43,284 nucleotides of DNA from Hellea sp. (GTDB lineage Bacteria; Pseudomonadota; Alphaproteobacteria; Caulobacterales; Maricaulaceae): assembly GCA_020628425.1 (NCBI GenBank), contig JAHDEZ010000022.1, positions 1-43,284 of the forward strand, read 5' to 3'. Made by a program: the position numbers and the translations under genes. The notes beneath the pieces were generated by a model that saw nothing but the letters and a program-made list of their open reading frames with translations, had not been told where the DNA came from and searched no databases. This document shows, in pieces, positions 1 through 8,117 of the stretch (position 1 is the stretch's first letter; each line of letters opens with the position of its first letter).

Positions 1-1224
1 TATGAGACCTTTGTCGAGGCGGGCCGCCAGCATTATGACGGTGACCTGACGGGCAAGTGGGTTTTGACCGCAGGTCTGGGCGGCATGGGCGGGGCGCAGC
101 CTTTGGCCGCCGTGATGGCTGGGGCGAGCTGTCTGACCATTGAATGCGATGAAACTCGCGCAGAATTCAGGAAGCGCACCCGATATGTGGACGAAATCAC
201 TCACGACACGGACGAAGCCCTGGCCATGATCAAGCGATGGACCGAGGCGGGTGAGGCCAAATCCGTTGGCCTGATCGGCAATGCGGCCGAGATTGTCCCT
301 GAGCTTTATAAGCGCGGCGTCCGGCCTGATATCCTCACCGATCAAACCAGCGCCCATGATCCGGTGCATGGTTACCTTCCCATAGGATGGTCTGTGTCCG
401 ATTGGCGAGAGATGCAGGAAAAAGACCCCAAGCTTGTCGAGCGCGAAGCCCGCAAGTCCATGCGTGTCCACGTCGAAGCCATGGTGGATTATTACAAGGC
501 TGGCGTGCCGACGCTGGATTACGGGAATAACATAAGACAGGTCGCTTTGGACGAAGGCTTTACCGATGCTTTTTCTTTTCCGGGATTTGTGCCCGCTTAT
601 ATCCGGCCTCTTTTCTGTCGGGGTATTGGTCCGTTTCGCTGGGCGGCGCTGTCCGGCGATCCGGAAGACATTTATAAAACCGATGCCAAGGTCAAAGAGA
701 TCATCCCCGATGACCCGCACCTGCATAACTGGCTAGATATGGCCCGCGAGCGCATCAGCTTTCAAGGCCTGCCCGCGCGTATCTGCTGGGTCGGATTAGG
801 CCTGCGTCACAAGCTGGGACTGGCTTTTAACGAAATGGTCCGAAACGGAGAGCTTTCCGCGCCGGTTGTGATTGGCCGGGATCATCTGGATAGCGGCTCG
901 GTTGCCTCACCCAACCGTGAGACCGAAGCCATGAAAGACGGCTCGGATGCGGTCTCTGATTGGCCGCTTTTAAACGCGCTTCTGAACACAGCCTCCGGTG
1001 CCACTTGGGTCTCGCTCCACCACGGCGGCGGGGTCGGTATGGGCTATTCGCAACACTCCGGCATGGTCATTTGCGCCGATGGTTCGACCGAGGCAGGCGA
1101 ACGTCTGCGCCGCGTGCTCTGGAACGACCCGGCCAGCGGTGTCATGCGCCACGCCGATGCTGGCTATGGCATTGCCAAAGATTGCGCTGATGCATTTGAT
1201 CTGGATTTACCGGGGCTAGCCTAA
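1..1224 (+). CDS. hutU: Urocanate hydratase, C-terminal 407 residues (5' end outside window)
   Basis: Urocanase adds water to urocanate to give imidazolonepropionate, the second step of histidine degradation, and uses tightly bound NAD+ as an electrophile. The reading frame is open from base 1, so the N-terminal 150 or so residues of this roughly 555-residue family are missing. Visible family landmarks are the NAD-binding glycine stretch [28 protein letters not shown], the conserved cysteine segment [10 protein letters not shown] and the C-terminal [16 protein letters not shown]. The gene converges on the MATE gene, and a long inverted repeat lies between them. Other hut genes would be expected upstream, outside the window. 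Identification is secure. Confidence 0.97.
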   Translation, partial: YETFVEAGRQHYDGDLTGKWVLTAGLGGMGGAQPLAAVMAGASCLTIECDETRAEFRKRTRYVDEITHDTDEALAMIKRWTEAGEAKSVGLIGNAAEIVPELYKRGVRPDILTDQTSAHDPVHGYLPIGWSVSDWREMQEKDPKLVEREARKSMRVHVEAMVDYYKAGVPTLDYGNNIRQVALDEGFTDAFSFPGFVPAYIRPLFCRGIGPFRWAALSGDPEDIYKTDAKVKEIIPDDPHLHNWLDMARERISFQGLPARICWVGLGLRHKLGLAFNEMVRNGELSAPVVIGRDHLDSGSVASPNRETEAMKDGSDAVSDWPLLNALLNTASGATWVSLHHGGGVGMGYSQHSGMVICADGSTEAGERLRRVLWNDPASGVMRHADAGYGIAKDCADAFDLDLPGLA

Positions 1225-1235
1225 CCTTCTTTACC

Positions 1236-1262
1236 GTCATCCTGAACTTGTTTCAGGATCCA
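1236..1262 (+). repeat. Left arm of a perfect 27-bp inverted repeat
   Basis: This arm reads GTCATCCTGAACTTG and continues to 1262. It is the exact reverse complement of 1308-1334, with 45 bases between the arms. It also contains its own small hairpin (CCTGAA-CTTGT-TTCAGG). Similar palindromes are scattered through many alphaproteobacterial genomes, as I recall. It lies between the convergent hutU and MATE genes, so its RNA could end or stabilise either transcript, but no T-run follows. Confidence 0.9.
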
Positions 1263-1307
1263 TGGTGCTTCGTTTGTAATCCTATGCTCGGCTTCAAAAC
1301 CAAAATG

Positions 1308-1334
1308 TGGATCCTGAAACAAGTTCAGGATGAC
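1308..1334 (-). repeat. Right arm of a perfect 27-bp inverted repeat
   Basis: Exact reverse complement of 1236-1262, ending 21 bases before the MATE stop codon. With its partner it could form a 27-bp stem in transcripts from either side. It shares the core TCATCCTGA with the hairpin repeats around the GIY-YIG gene at 3.0-3.5 kb, which suggests the two repeat types may be related. Confidence 0.9.
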
Positions 1335-1355
1335 AGGGGAAAGGTTGAAAGATAA

Positions 1356-2783
1356 CTAAACCCCATCCAACTTCCCAATCCGTGTGACCTCAGGGTTTTT
1401 CCAAGCCTGCCAGTAAAAGCGCCCGCCGAGGAGTATGGACGCCACAATCAGGCCCGCCAGCAGGCCGTACCAGATACCGACCGGGCCGTAATCCGTATAA
1501 AGACCCAAATACCAGGCTATGGGAAAGCCTACGACCCAATAGGAAATACCGGTCATCCACATGGGCACCCGCACATCTTTGAGCCCGCGCAGTAACTGAT
1601 TGGCGGCCACCTGGGTAGCGTCGAACAGCATAAAGGCGGCGGCTATCGGCAGGAAACTCAAGACAAGAGCTCGGACGGTTTCCGTGTTATCATTGGACGC
1701 GCTGAGATAAACATCAGCCACCCATTCCGGAGCCCAAGTGATCAAGGCCGCAAACATCATGATCAGGATGATAGCGATAATAATGGTGACAATGCCAACC
1801 CGCTTGACGGCCTCCCGGTCATTGGCCCCCGCGGCCAGACCGACGCGCACAGCCCCACCCATAGCAAAACCAAAAGGCAGCATGAAAGCCATGGCGGCGG
1901 CGTTGAGGGCCACCTGATAGGCAGCGGCTTCGTCCGTGCCGAGTCGATACATCAGAAACACACAGGCATTGAACAACATGCCTTCAAACACAGTGGTCAT
2001 GCTGATGGGCCAGCCCAGACGGAAAACCTCGCGGAAACGCTCCCAATGGGGTTTAAAGAAGTTCTCAAAAATATGAAACTCGCGAGCTTGCTTGTCCCAA
2101 TAGCAATAAAGCGCAAACATAACGAAACAGAGAAAATAAGAGATGGATGAGGCGATACCTGCCCCTACAAGCTCCAGCCTCGGAAAACCAAACATACCGA
2201 AAATCAAGAGCGCGTTGAGCCCGGCATTAATGGCAACTGTGATACTGACCAGAATGAGCGGCACGCGGGTTTTATCAATAGCGGCGAGAAAGTTTCTCAA
2301 CACCCAAATTCCAAGCGCAAAAGGCCAGCCCGGTGCCAGGGCGATCATATAATAGGCGGCCTGTTTGGCGACAACTGCGTCATCCCGGATAAGGCGCAAT
2401 ACAGGCTCCACGAAAAAGAGCAGCAGGAAAACCAGTGGCGTCAAAAAGATGATTGACCACAAAGCCATGCGCACGGTTTTCCGGGCATCACGGCGATCAT
2501 TTTGATCTTCGCCCAGAGCCTGAGACACCAGCGGAGATACGGCCATGGCCGGACCACTGCCCAGCATCCATAGCATAAAATAGACCACACTGCCGGCTCC
2601 GGCGGCGGCCAGGGCTTCTGTGCCGATACGGCCCAACATGAGCGTATCAATAAAATAAATAGAGAATTGAATGAACTGCGCCAGAGCAATGGGCAGGCCC
2701 AGCCAGATCATGGCTTTGAACTCACCGCCCATTGTCTGGGGCATTTGATAGCTTTGTTTTATGTCGTGTTGTTGGTCTTGCAT
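1356..2783 (-). CDS. MATE family multidrug/Na+ antiporter (NorM-like)
   Basis: A 475-residue inner-membrane exporter of the MATE family, which uses ion gradients to expel cationic drugs or metabolites. The protein has about twelve hydrophobic segments in two related halves. It opens with FKAMIWLGLPIALAQFIQFS and GRIGTEALAAAGAG, a typical MATE start, and a matching element begins the second half (FREVFRLGWPISMTTVFEG). Full family length. The ATG at 2783 has only a weak purine-rich ribosome site. Transcribed towards hutU; no regulator is adjacent. The substrate cannot be predicted. Confidence 0.92.
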   Translation of the reverse strand: MQDQQHDIKQSYQMPQTMGGEFKAMIWLGLPIALAQFIQFSIYFIDTLMLGRIGTEALAAAGAGSVVYFMLWMLGSGPAMAVSPLVSQALGEDQNDRRDARKTVRMALWSIIFLTPLVFLLLFFVEPVLRLIRDDAVVAKQAAYYMIALAPGWPFALGIWVLRNFLAAIDKTRVPLILVSITVAINAGLNALLIFGMFGFPRLELVGAGIASSISYFLCFVMFALYCYWDKQAREFHIFENFFKPHWERFREVFRLGWPISMTTVFEGMLFNACVFLMYRLGTDEAAAYQVALNAAAMAFMLPFGFAMGGAVRVGLAAGANDREAVKRVGIVTIIIAIILIMMFAALITWAPEWVADVYLSASNDNTETVRALVLSFLPIAAAFMLFDATQVAANQLLRGLKDVRVPMWMTGISYWVVGFPIAWYLGLYTDYGPVGIWYGLLAGLIVASILLGGRFYWQAWKNPEVTRIGKLDGV

Positions 2784-3021
2784 TTTATCTTCGTCGTATG
2801 TGATTTTTTAAAAAGGTCGAAGATAAAAAATTACCCCCGAAAGCGATGGCTCCGGAGGTCATGGTGTCATGATGTTGTCCGGAGCTAGATGGTCGAGCGG
2901 GACCGCACGCGCGTCGCCGCCTCAAAAATTGTCGTCATGAAATTATTCATGGATCGCTCCGTTAATCAGTGGACGCGCTCTAGAGCGCCTGCGACATGCT
3001 GTCAATGGATTTTTGGGATTG

Positions 3022-3031
3022 GATTTAAAAC
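3022..3031 (+). repeat. 10-bp direct repeat, left copy (candidate target duplication)
   Basis: GATTTAAAAC occurs here and again in the same orientation at 3458-3467. The two copies bracket the GIY-YIG gene together with both of its inverted hairpin repeats, as a target-site duplication would. The right copy is 16 bases from the neighbouring repeat rather than touching it, and the sequence is AT-rich, so chance is not excluded. Confidence 0.5.
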
Positions 3032-3034
3032 TTC

Positions 3035-3076
3035 CTCATCCTGAGGAGCCGCGAATGCGGCGTCTCGAAGGATATT
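3035..3076 (+). repeat. Two-hairpin palindromic repeat, copy 1
   Basis: Starts with CTCATCCTGAGGAGCC (3035-3050) and ends with GGCGTCTCGAAGGATATT (3059-3076). These two blocks recur exactly, inverted, at 3394-3441. The centre forms a hairpin GCCGC-GAAT-GCGGC (3048-3061), and a second small hairpin CCTCA-TCC-TGAGG lies at 3034-3046. This is a familiar kind of dispersed alphaproteobacterial repeat. It lies just after the stop codon of the GIY-YIG gene. Confidence 0.88.
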
Positions 3077-3084
3077 GCAGCAAA

Positions 3085-3378
3085 CTAATTTTTCTTGCGG
3101 CGCGACGCCAGGTCAGGTAGTGAGTTTTCACGCCCATTAATCAGAGCTTCCTTTTTGCGTCTCGACCATCCTTTGATTTGACGCTCCCAGCTGACAGCTT
3201 CTCGAATAGACTGGAACTCAACACACCACACTAGTTCCACTGGTCTCCGAAAAAATGTATATCCCCGATATTTTCCTGAGTTATGTTCATCGACCCTATC
3301 CCCGACATTAGAGCCGCGGTGAGAACCCGTATAATAGCTGCCATCTGAACAACGAATTATGTAGACCCAACAGGACAT
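3085..3378 (-). CDS. Small GIY-YIG nuclease (UPF0213/YhbQ-like)
   Basis: A 97-residue stand-alone GIY-YIG domain. The catalytic motif appears as VYI near residue 5 and YYTG near residue 15, followed by an arginine in the RVDEH segment and a glutamate in WERQIKGWSR; these are the expected active-site positions of this nuclease fold. Proteins of this size occur in bacteria, often in several copies, and their biological role is poorly known. The ATG at 3378 has no clear ribosome site and lies 15 bases from the upstream hairpin repeat. Inverted hairpin repeats flank the gene on both sides, so gene plus repeats may be one mobile unit. Confidence 0.9.
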   Translation of the reverse strand: MSCWVYIIRCSDGSYYTGSHRGSNVGDRVDEHNSGKYRGYTFFRRPVELVWCVEFQSIREAVSWERQIKGWSRRKKEALINGRENSLPDLASRRKKN

Positions 3379-3393
3379 GCCGGCTTGTACTGA

Positions 3394-3441
3394 AATATCC
3401 TTCGAGACGCCAGCTCTGTTGAGCTGGCTCCTCAGGATGAG
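3394..3441 (-). repeat. Two-hairpin palindromic repeat, copy 2 (inverted)
   Basis: Reverse-oriented partner of 3035-3076. The outer blocks of 18 and 16 bases are identical, but the centre differs: here the hairpin is GCCAGCTC-TGTT-GAGCTGGC (3409-3428). Both centres pair perfectly despite different sequence, which points to selection on, or copying of, structure rather than sequence. It lies immediately upstream of the GIY-YIG start codon. Confidence 0.88.
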
Positions 3442-3457
3442 GGACTAACTAAATTCT

Positions 3458-3467
3458 GATTTAAAAC
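3458..3467 (+). repeat. 10-bp direct repeat, right copy (candidate target duplication)
   Basis: Second copy of GATTTAAAAC, in the same orientation as 3022-3031. It sits 16 bases outside the right hairpin repeat and 9 bases before the regA stop codon. Confidence 0.5.
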
Positions 3468-3475
3468 CTCAGAAC

Positions 3476-4024
3476 CTACCGCGGGGCGCGCTTAGCAAGA
3501 ATGCGCTGCAATGTCCGTCGGTGCATGTTTAAGCGACGCGCGGTTTCAGAAACGTTTTTACCGCAAAGCTCATATACGCGCTGAATATGTTCCCAGCGCA
3601 CGCGATCCGCGGACATGGGATTTTCCGGCGGTTCAGGTCTCTCGCCTTCTCCGGCCAGAAGCGCTTTGCAAACATCGTCAGCATCGGCGGGTTTGGCCAG
3701 ATAATCCACCGCGCCCAGTTTTACGGCGTGGACGGCGGTCGCCAGATTACCGTAACCCGTCAGCATGACCGTTTTACAGTCAGGTCGAGCCTGATTCAGG
3801 GCGTCCACAACAGAGAGGCCGTTTCCGTCCTCAAGACGCATGTCCACCACTGCAAAAGCGGGCGGGTCTGATTTGACCTTTGCCATGGCTTCCGCAACGG
3901 ACTCCACAGTGGTCACGTTAAACCCACGATGCTCCATGGCGCGGCCGAGACGGTTCCGAAACGGGCCATCATCATCCAGAATCATCAGGGTTGTATCTTC
4001 AGGGAGGTCATATTCCGTGGGCAT
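3476..4024 (-). CDS. regA: Redox response regulator RegA/ActR/PrrA type
   Basis: A 182-residue response regulator that, in this family, is phosphorylated by RegB when the respiratory chain is reduced and then controls photosynthesis, carbon and nitrogen fixation or respiratory genes. The receiver domain shows the acidic cluster LDDD (17-19), the phospho-acceptor Asp at about 61 (VVDMRLEDGNG), the conserved Thr in MLTGYG and the Lys in YLAKPAD. The C-terminal Fis-type helix-turn-helix (NVSETARRLNMHRRTLQRIL, from about 157) matches the almost invariant RegA DNA-binding motif. A good ribosome site (AAGGAAG) precedes the ATG. Its kinase gene lies 84 bases upstream on the same strand. Confidence 0.95.
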   Translation of the reverse strand: MPTEYDLPEDTTLMILDDDGPFRNRLGRAMEHRGFNVTTVESVAEAMAKVKSDPPAFAVVDMRLEDGNGLSVVDALNQARPDCKTVMLTGYGNLATAVHAVKLGAVDYLAKPADADDVCKALLAGEGERPEPPENPMSADRVRWEHIQRVYELCGKNVSETARRLNMHRRTLQRILAKRAPR

Positions 4025-4108
4025 AGGTCTTCCTTGTCGCGCGACGGTTTACAGTAGTTATCTCTATATAATGAATATGGCGGAAATTACCAGATAGATG
4101 CAAAAAAA

Positions 4109-5446
4109 TTAGGTAGACGTGCCTAAAATAGCCTCTATGGGCCAATCTATGGAAACAATAGCCCCGCCCTGATTGCCATTGGCAAAGCGGACTTTGGCAC
4201 CCGTGCGCTCCAGCAGCGTCTTGGAAATAAACAGACCTAAACCCAGACCACCGGCCCGCTTTTTCTCAGCCCGCGCGGTAACATATGGCTCACCCAGTCG
4301 GTCACGGACGGCAGCATCAAAGCCGGGTCCGTCATCCACAATATTAAGGCTGATGGTTTTATCGGTCCAAGCGCCTGTGATAACCACTTCGCTGCGGGCG
4401 AAGCTTTCCGCATTTTCAATCAGGTTTTTCAGCGCGTAAATCAACTCTGCCCGACGCTGGACCACGGGTGGGTCACCCTCGCCGTCCAACGCAATATCAA
4501 TGGAGACATTGGCGCTGATACCCTGATAGGGTTCGGCGACTTCTTCGAGTAAAATATCATAGGCTAAATTATCGTGATAGAGATCGCCCGCATCCCCGCG
4601 TTTGCCCAACTGTTTTAAGATTTCGCGGCAACGTTCAGTTTGAGAGAGTAATAGCTCCAGATCTTCGGCCTGATGGGTGCCCGGTTCCGCTTCACGGAAG
4701 AGCTCTTTGGCGGTCAGGCGAATAGTCGCCAGAGGCGTGCCCAACTCATGAGCCGCCGCCGCAGCCATACCACCCAAGGCGGAAAGCTTTTGCTCCTGCG
4801 CGAGAACAGTTTCGGTAGCGCGCAGGGCTTCACTCATACGACGGCTTTCCCGAGCCGATCGCCAGGCATAAAGTGACGTAAAAGTCATGCCGACAATGAG
4901 CGCCGACCAAGCCCCCATTCTAAACATAAAAGGCAACATGAAATTGGCATCACTCCAGGGCAGGGGTTGAAAATTATAAACCATATAGAGCGAGAGGGAG
5001 GCCGCCAAAGCACCGAGAGTGAAAACCACAGGACGAGATAATGTGGTCGCGCTGGTTACCACCGGGGCCATAAACAAAAGTGCAAATGGATTATTCATGC
5101 CGCCCGTCAACCACAACAGAACGGCCAGTTGTGTAAGGTCAAACCCTAATTGTAAAAGCGCTTCGAAATCCTCAACCCTCCGGTCCAGCGGCAAGGTAAA
5201 GGTCACCACCAGATTGAGCAATATGGACAATCCGATAACCACAAAGCATTCGAACAGCGGAAAATCATAACCCAAACCAAAAGCCACCAACACAATCGCC
5301 GCTGTCTGCCCGGCAATCGCCATCCAGCGCAACAAAACAAGCGTCGAGCGGCGCAGACGGCCAGACACAGACGCTGCATAATTACGCTGTTCAGGCTCGC
5401 CCATGAGCGGAAATAATGTCGCGCGTGTTTTCTCAAATATGGACAT
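4109..5446 (-). CDS. regB: Redox sensor histidine kinase RegB/ActS/PrrB type
   Basis: A 445-residue membrane kinase with about six transmembrane segments (about 38-195), a dimerisation/histidine box AAAHELGTPLATIRL (His about 233) and a C-terminal ATPase domain with the N box (NLIENAESF), DDGPGF and GGLGLGLFISK. Two redox-sensing features known in RegB are visible: the quinone-site heptad GGMNNPF (115-121) and a cysteine in ERCREIL (about 273), at the place of the redox-active Cys of the Rhodobacter protein. The next gene downstream is regA; the divergent gene is SCO/SenC, a classic reg cluster layout. The ATG at 5446 follows an AAGGCGGG ribosome site. Confidence 0.95.
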   Translation of the reverse strand: MSIFEKTRATLFPLMGEPEQRNYAASVSGRLRRSTLVLLRWMAIAGQTAAIVLVAFGLGYDFPLFECFVVIGLSILLNLVVTFTLPLDRRVEDFEALLQLGFDLTQLAVLLWLTGGMNNPFALLFMAPVVTSATTLSRPVVFTLGALAASLSLYMVYNFQPLPWSDANFMLPFMFRMGAWSALIVGMTFTSLYAWRSARESRRMSEALRATETVLAQEQKLSALGGMAAAAAHELGTPLATIRLTAKELFREAEPGTHQAEDLELLLSQTERCREILKQLGKRGDAGDLYHDNLAYDILLEEVAEPYQGISANVSIDIALDGEGDPPVVQRRAELIYALKNLIENAESFARSEVVITGAWTDKTISLNIVDDGPGFDAAVRDRLGEPYVTARAEKKRAGGLGLGLFISKTLLERTGAKVRFANGNQGGAIVSIDWPIEAILGTST

Positions 5447-5527
5447 GGGCCCGCCTTTGCGTCATGAGGCTCTCAAGGAACTTGTATAAACTTGTAACGA
5501 AACTTGCCGACTGCTGAAAGGCCGAGA

Positions 5528-6253
5528 ATGCGCTTTCTCTCAATAATTCTAATAACCGTCACCCTGATGTTGGGTTCAATCGCCCACGCTCAAACGGAAC
5601 GTGTCGGGCAAAGCGGCCCCATAAAGTCCACAGGCACAGCCGATATTGGCGGCGCGTTTGAACTGACCGATCATAATGGCGAGCGCTTCACTCATGAGGA
5701 CCTTAAAGGTAAGCCGCATCTGGTCTATTTCGGCTTCACCTATTGTCCCGATGTTTGCCCGGTGGATATGCAGCGTCTGGGCGCAGCGCTGGCCAAAGCA
5801 GATCCGGAGGGCGAAGTCTTTCGTTCGGTTTTTATCACTATCGACCCGGAGCGCGATACGGTTGAGCAATTATCTCAATATGTCACCTCTAACAGTTTTC
5901 CGAAAAACCTGCGCGGATTGACGGGCCCTCAAGCCGATATCGATAGAGTGGTGCGAGCCTATAAAGGCTTCGCGCAGAAAATGGCCGATGACACTAACTC
6001 GGCCGGCTACACGTTTAATCATACTAATCAGATTTATCTGATGGACCGCAATGGTGACTACGTCGAGAGTTTCACCAGCCGCGAAAGCGTTGATTTTATC
6101 GCCGAGCGCTTGGAGGCCCATGCCAGTCAGGGCAGCAATCTCAAGAAATATATCTTTATTGCCTGTCTGGTGTTTTTAAGCCTCGTCTTCTTGCTCATCG
6201 GACGCATGGGCAAAAATGCGCTCAAAGCGGGTGATGACGAAGGCGCTGCCTAA
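5528..6253 (+). CDS. senC: SCO1/SenC/PrrC family copper protein
   Basis: A 241-residue thioredoxin-fold protein of the SCO family, which delivers copper to the CuA site of cytochrome c oxidase or acts as a thiol reductase in the periplasm. The metal ligands are visible as CPDVC (Cys73 and Cys77) and His165 in FNHTNQIY. The ATG at 5528 is preferred over a TTG at 5504 because AAAGG lies just upstream and a signal sequence ending HAQ begins there. Unusually, a second hydrophobic segment (KKYIFIACLVFLSLVFLLIG) lies near the C-terminus and probably anchors the protein at that end. Divergent from regB; its stop is 3 bases from that of fam1. Confidence 0.93.
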   Translation: MRFLSIILITVTLMLGSIAHAQTERVGQSGPIKSTGTADIGGAFELTDHNGERFTHEDLKGKPHLVYFGFTYCPDVCPVDMQRLGAALAKADPEGEVFRSVFITIDPERDTVEQLSQYVTSNSFPKNLRGLTGPQADIDRVVRAYKGFAQKMADDTNSAGYTFNHTNQIYLMDRNGDYVESFTSRESVDFIAERLEAHASQGSNLKKYIFIACLVFLSLVFLLIGRMGKNALKAGDDEGAA

Positions 6254-6256
6254 ATT

Positions 6257-8035
6257 CTAAGGCGTGTGGCTGAAGGTAATATTCATCAGGCGAAGTATAT
6301 CGTCCAATGACTGATTAGCCAGTGTCGCATCTATGGAGGTGTCGTCCTCTCCAAAGATAGCTGCACTTTGCGCACTTTGTATATTGTTCATGGCCTCGCC
6401 CAATTCATCCATCCGGATTACCCTCGAAGGCTGCATAGAAAACGTGAATGTCCCACCATTATCGATCAAAGAGCTCAGCGCCGTTGACGCGGACATCATT
6501 AGTTCCTGTTGATACACAGATTTTCCAACCATTGTGCCCGCCGTCATGCCGTTTTTGGCAAACTCGCGCGCTTCTTCGATGGTGATGTTTTGTTCTTCGG
6601 CCTGTTGGGCGAAGACCCGGTCGAGAATACCTCGGTCCGTAAAGACCATATTGGCCCCGGCAATCCCCGGGCCCTCGGTCTCAAGGCCGGGTGTTTCTTC
6701 CGGGACGTCCATGCCAAAGGCAAATCTTGACATGAAGCCGTTCCAGTTTTCCAGGCGATAAGACCCGCTTATATCAAATCCGTCCACCATAGAGGCTTGC
6801 GCGTTTTCCAATTCTATGGTGCCTGTTGATCGATCAAAGCTAGTGCGCTGGCTCATAGATAACGTCGCCGTGTCATACCCCAACTCGCGTATGGGATTTC
6901 CGGACTCCCAACGATTTACGCCTTGTGGCAAAGGCTGTGCGATGATGTCGACCCGCGGGACATCAATGGTAAAGCTATAGCGATCGCCTTGTGTGTCGCT
7001 GTAAAAAGCTGAGGCATTATCGATGCGGAACTGATCATAAGCCTGGTTGTGCTCAAACCCTAAAATGGACATGGATTGAAAGGCCGGCTCCATAGAGGCA
7101 TCAGCCATGGCCGGCATAGCCAGTTGCGACCAGGCCATCATGGCCACTTGTTCGGGATTGGTCGTCGCTTTGAAACCGGTTAGATTAGCTGTGGTAAAAG
7201 CAGTAGTCTCTTTCTTGCCTCGGTAATTGTGGTCTGTTTGTCGAAAGTTATTAGCCTGTATGGAGAACCGATCTGTGCCTTGAATCTTCGTGAGCCCGAC
7301 AAAGCCCAGCTCTAATGTGTTTTCGACGGTTTTATATGTGGGTTCCTGTTCAACATTGGGGACTTCATCGCCTATGACATTCCATTTAGATAATTCGCGA
7401 TCCCTGATCTGGTCGGTCTCTGATGTTTTTAAATTTTCAACAATGATTTCAGGAAAAGGCACAGCCTCATCATAATCCTGCGAAAAGCCATATTCTATAT
7501 AATCCAGTGGTGCGGAAATATCGTCGCTCTCTATATAGGCAAAAGCAGGCCCCATATCGGCTGCGTCCGGCATGCTGATAATGACAGTGCCGACGGATCC
7601 TTGTCGGTCTTCTTCATCCGTGAACAATGTCACATTCGACATTTCCAGACTGTCGAAATAAGGGATGTCATCGCCTTCAAGGCGGGCACCGGTGATTTTC
7701 ATTTCGGCGGCCGCAAATGTCTTGCCGTCAAATTCGAAGTTAAAATCCGTGAAGGTGTAATTGCCATTACTGCCGGAGCGTGACGACCAGTCCACATCAC
7801 CTTCGGATACCCAAAGCCCCATAGCGTCCATGGCGAGCTGGGCTTCGTCCGCCTTGACCTCGCGGACTTCGCGGGGCGCCGTCAGCTGCGCCTTGATATC
7901 CGCCTGCGCTTGAGCTTTTACCGGCGCTTCGAGCACGGTCGTACCCGGTTCAGATCCGGATTGACTGTTTTGAAAAATATAAAAAGCGACGGCCCCGGCC
8001 AGGCCCACAATACCAATGGCGAGAAGATTTTTCAT
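6257..8035 (-). CDS. fam1: membrane-anchored member of the ten-gene paralogous family
   Basis: 592 residues, unknown function. An uncleaved N-terminal anchor (LLAIGIVGLAGAVAFYIF, about 4-21) has no lipobox cysteine; the rest should be periplasmic. Family landmarks in order: SGSNGNYTF (87-95), IPYFDSLEMSNV (about 124), FTDRGILDRVF, SVYQQELMM, LIDNGGTFTFSMQPS and the terminal MNITFSHTP. Closest in the array to fam2: both have the segment TDEAQ/ADEAQ before the first motif and a GKKET/GNKET segment in the middle. The ATG at 8035 is chosen over an upstream TTG because GGAG lies 8 bases before it. Last gene of the leftward fam8-fam1 run; converges on senC. Confidence 0.9.
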   Translation of the reverse strand: MKNLLAIGIVGLAGAVAFYIFQNSQSGSEPGTTVLEAPVKAQAQADIKAQLTAPREVREVKADEAQLAMDAMGLWVSEGDVDWSSRSGSNGNYTFTDFNFEFDGKTFAAAEMKITGARLEGDDIPYFDSLEMSNVTLFTDEEDRQGSVGTVIISMPDAADMGPAFAYIESDDISAPLDYIEYGFSQDYDEAVPFPEIIVENLKTSETDQIRDRELSKWNVIGDEVPNVEQEPTYKTVENTLELGFVGLTKIQGTDRFSIQANNFRQTDHNYRGKKETTAFTTANLTGFKATTNPEQVAMMAWSQLAMPAMADASMEPAFQSMSILGFEHNQAYDQFRIDNASAFYSDTQGDRYSFTIDVPRVDIIAQPLPQGVNRWESGNPIRELGYDTATLSMSQRTSFDRSTGTIELENAQASMVDGFDISGSYRLENWNGFMSRFAFGMDVPEETPGLETEGPGIAGANMVFTDRGILDRVFAQQAEEQNITIEEAREFAKNGMTAGTMVGKSVYQQELMMSASTALSSLIDNGGTFTFSMQPSRVIRMDELGEAMNNIQSAQSAAIFGEDDTSIDATLANQSLDDILRLMNITFSHTP

Positions 8036-8117
8036 GACGGACTCCAAAATACTCTTTTAAACCTAGGCACGGAATGTGGCGAATTCAAGTCGTGATGGCA
8101 GGGCACATTAAACGCGC

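Larger units (their letters stand above)
2784..3084. other. 301-base gap between MATE and GIY-YIG genes
   Basis: No credible gene is present. It holds the MATE promoter region, an inverted repeat GCTCCGGA/TCCGGAGC (2849-2856 and 2878-2885), a perfect 14-base palindrome GCGCTCTAGAGCGC (2975-2988), a copy of GATTTAAAAC (3022-3031) and the first two-hairpin repeat (3035-3076). It may be partly the remains of mobile or palindromic elements. Confidence 0.6.

Noticed and set aside
1308-1334. Inverted repeat as terminal repeat of an insertion sequence
   Set aside because: Only 45 bases separate the arms and no transposase is present, so it is a stem-loop type repeat rather than an IS.
2849-2885. 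GCTCCGGA/TCCGGAGC repeat as a terminator or small RNA
   Set aside because: The loop is 21 bases and no T-run follows on either strand; nothing else supports a transcript.
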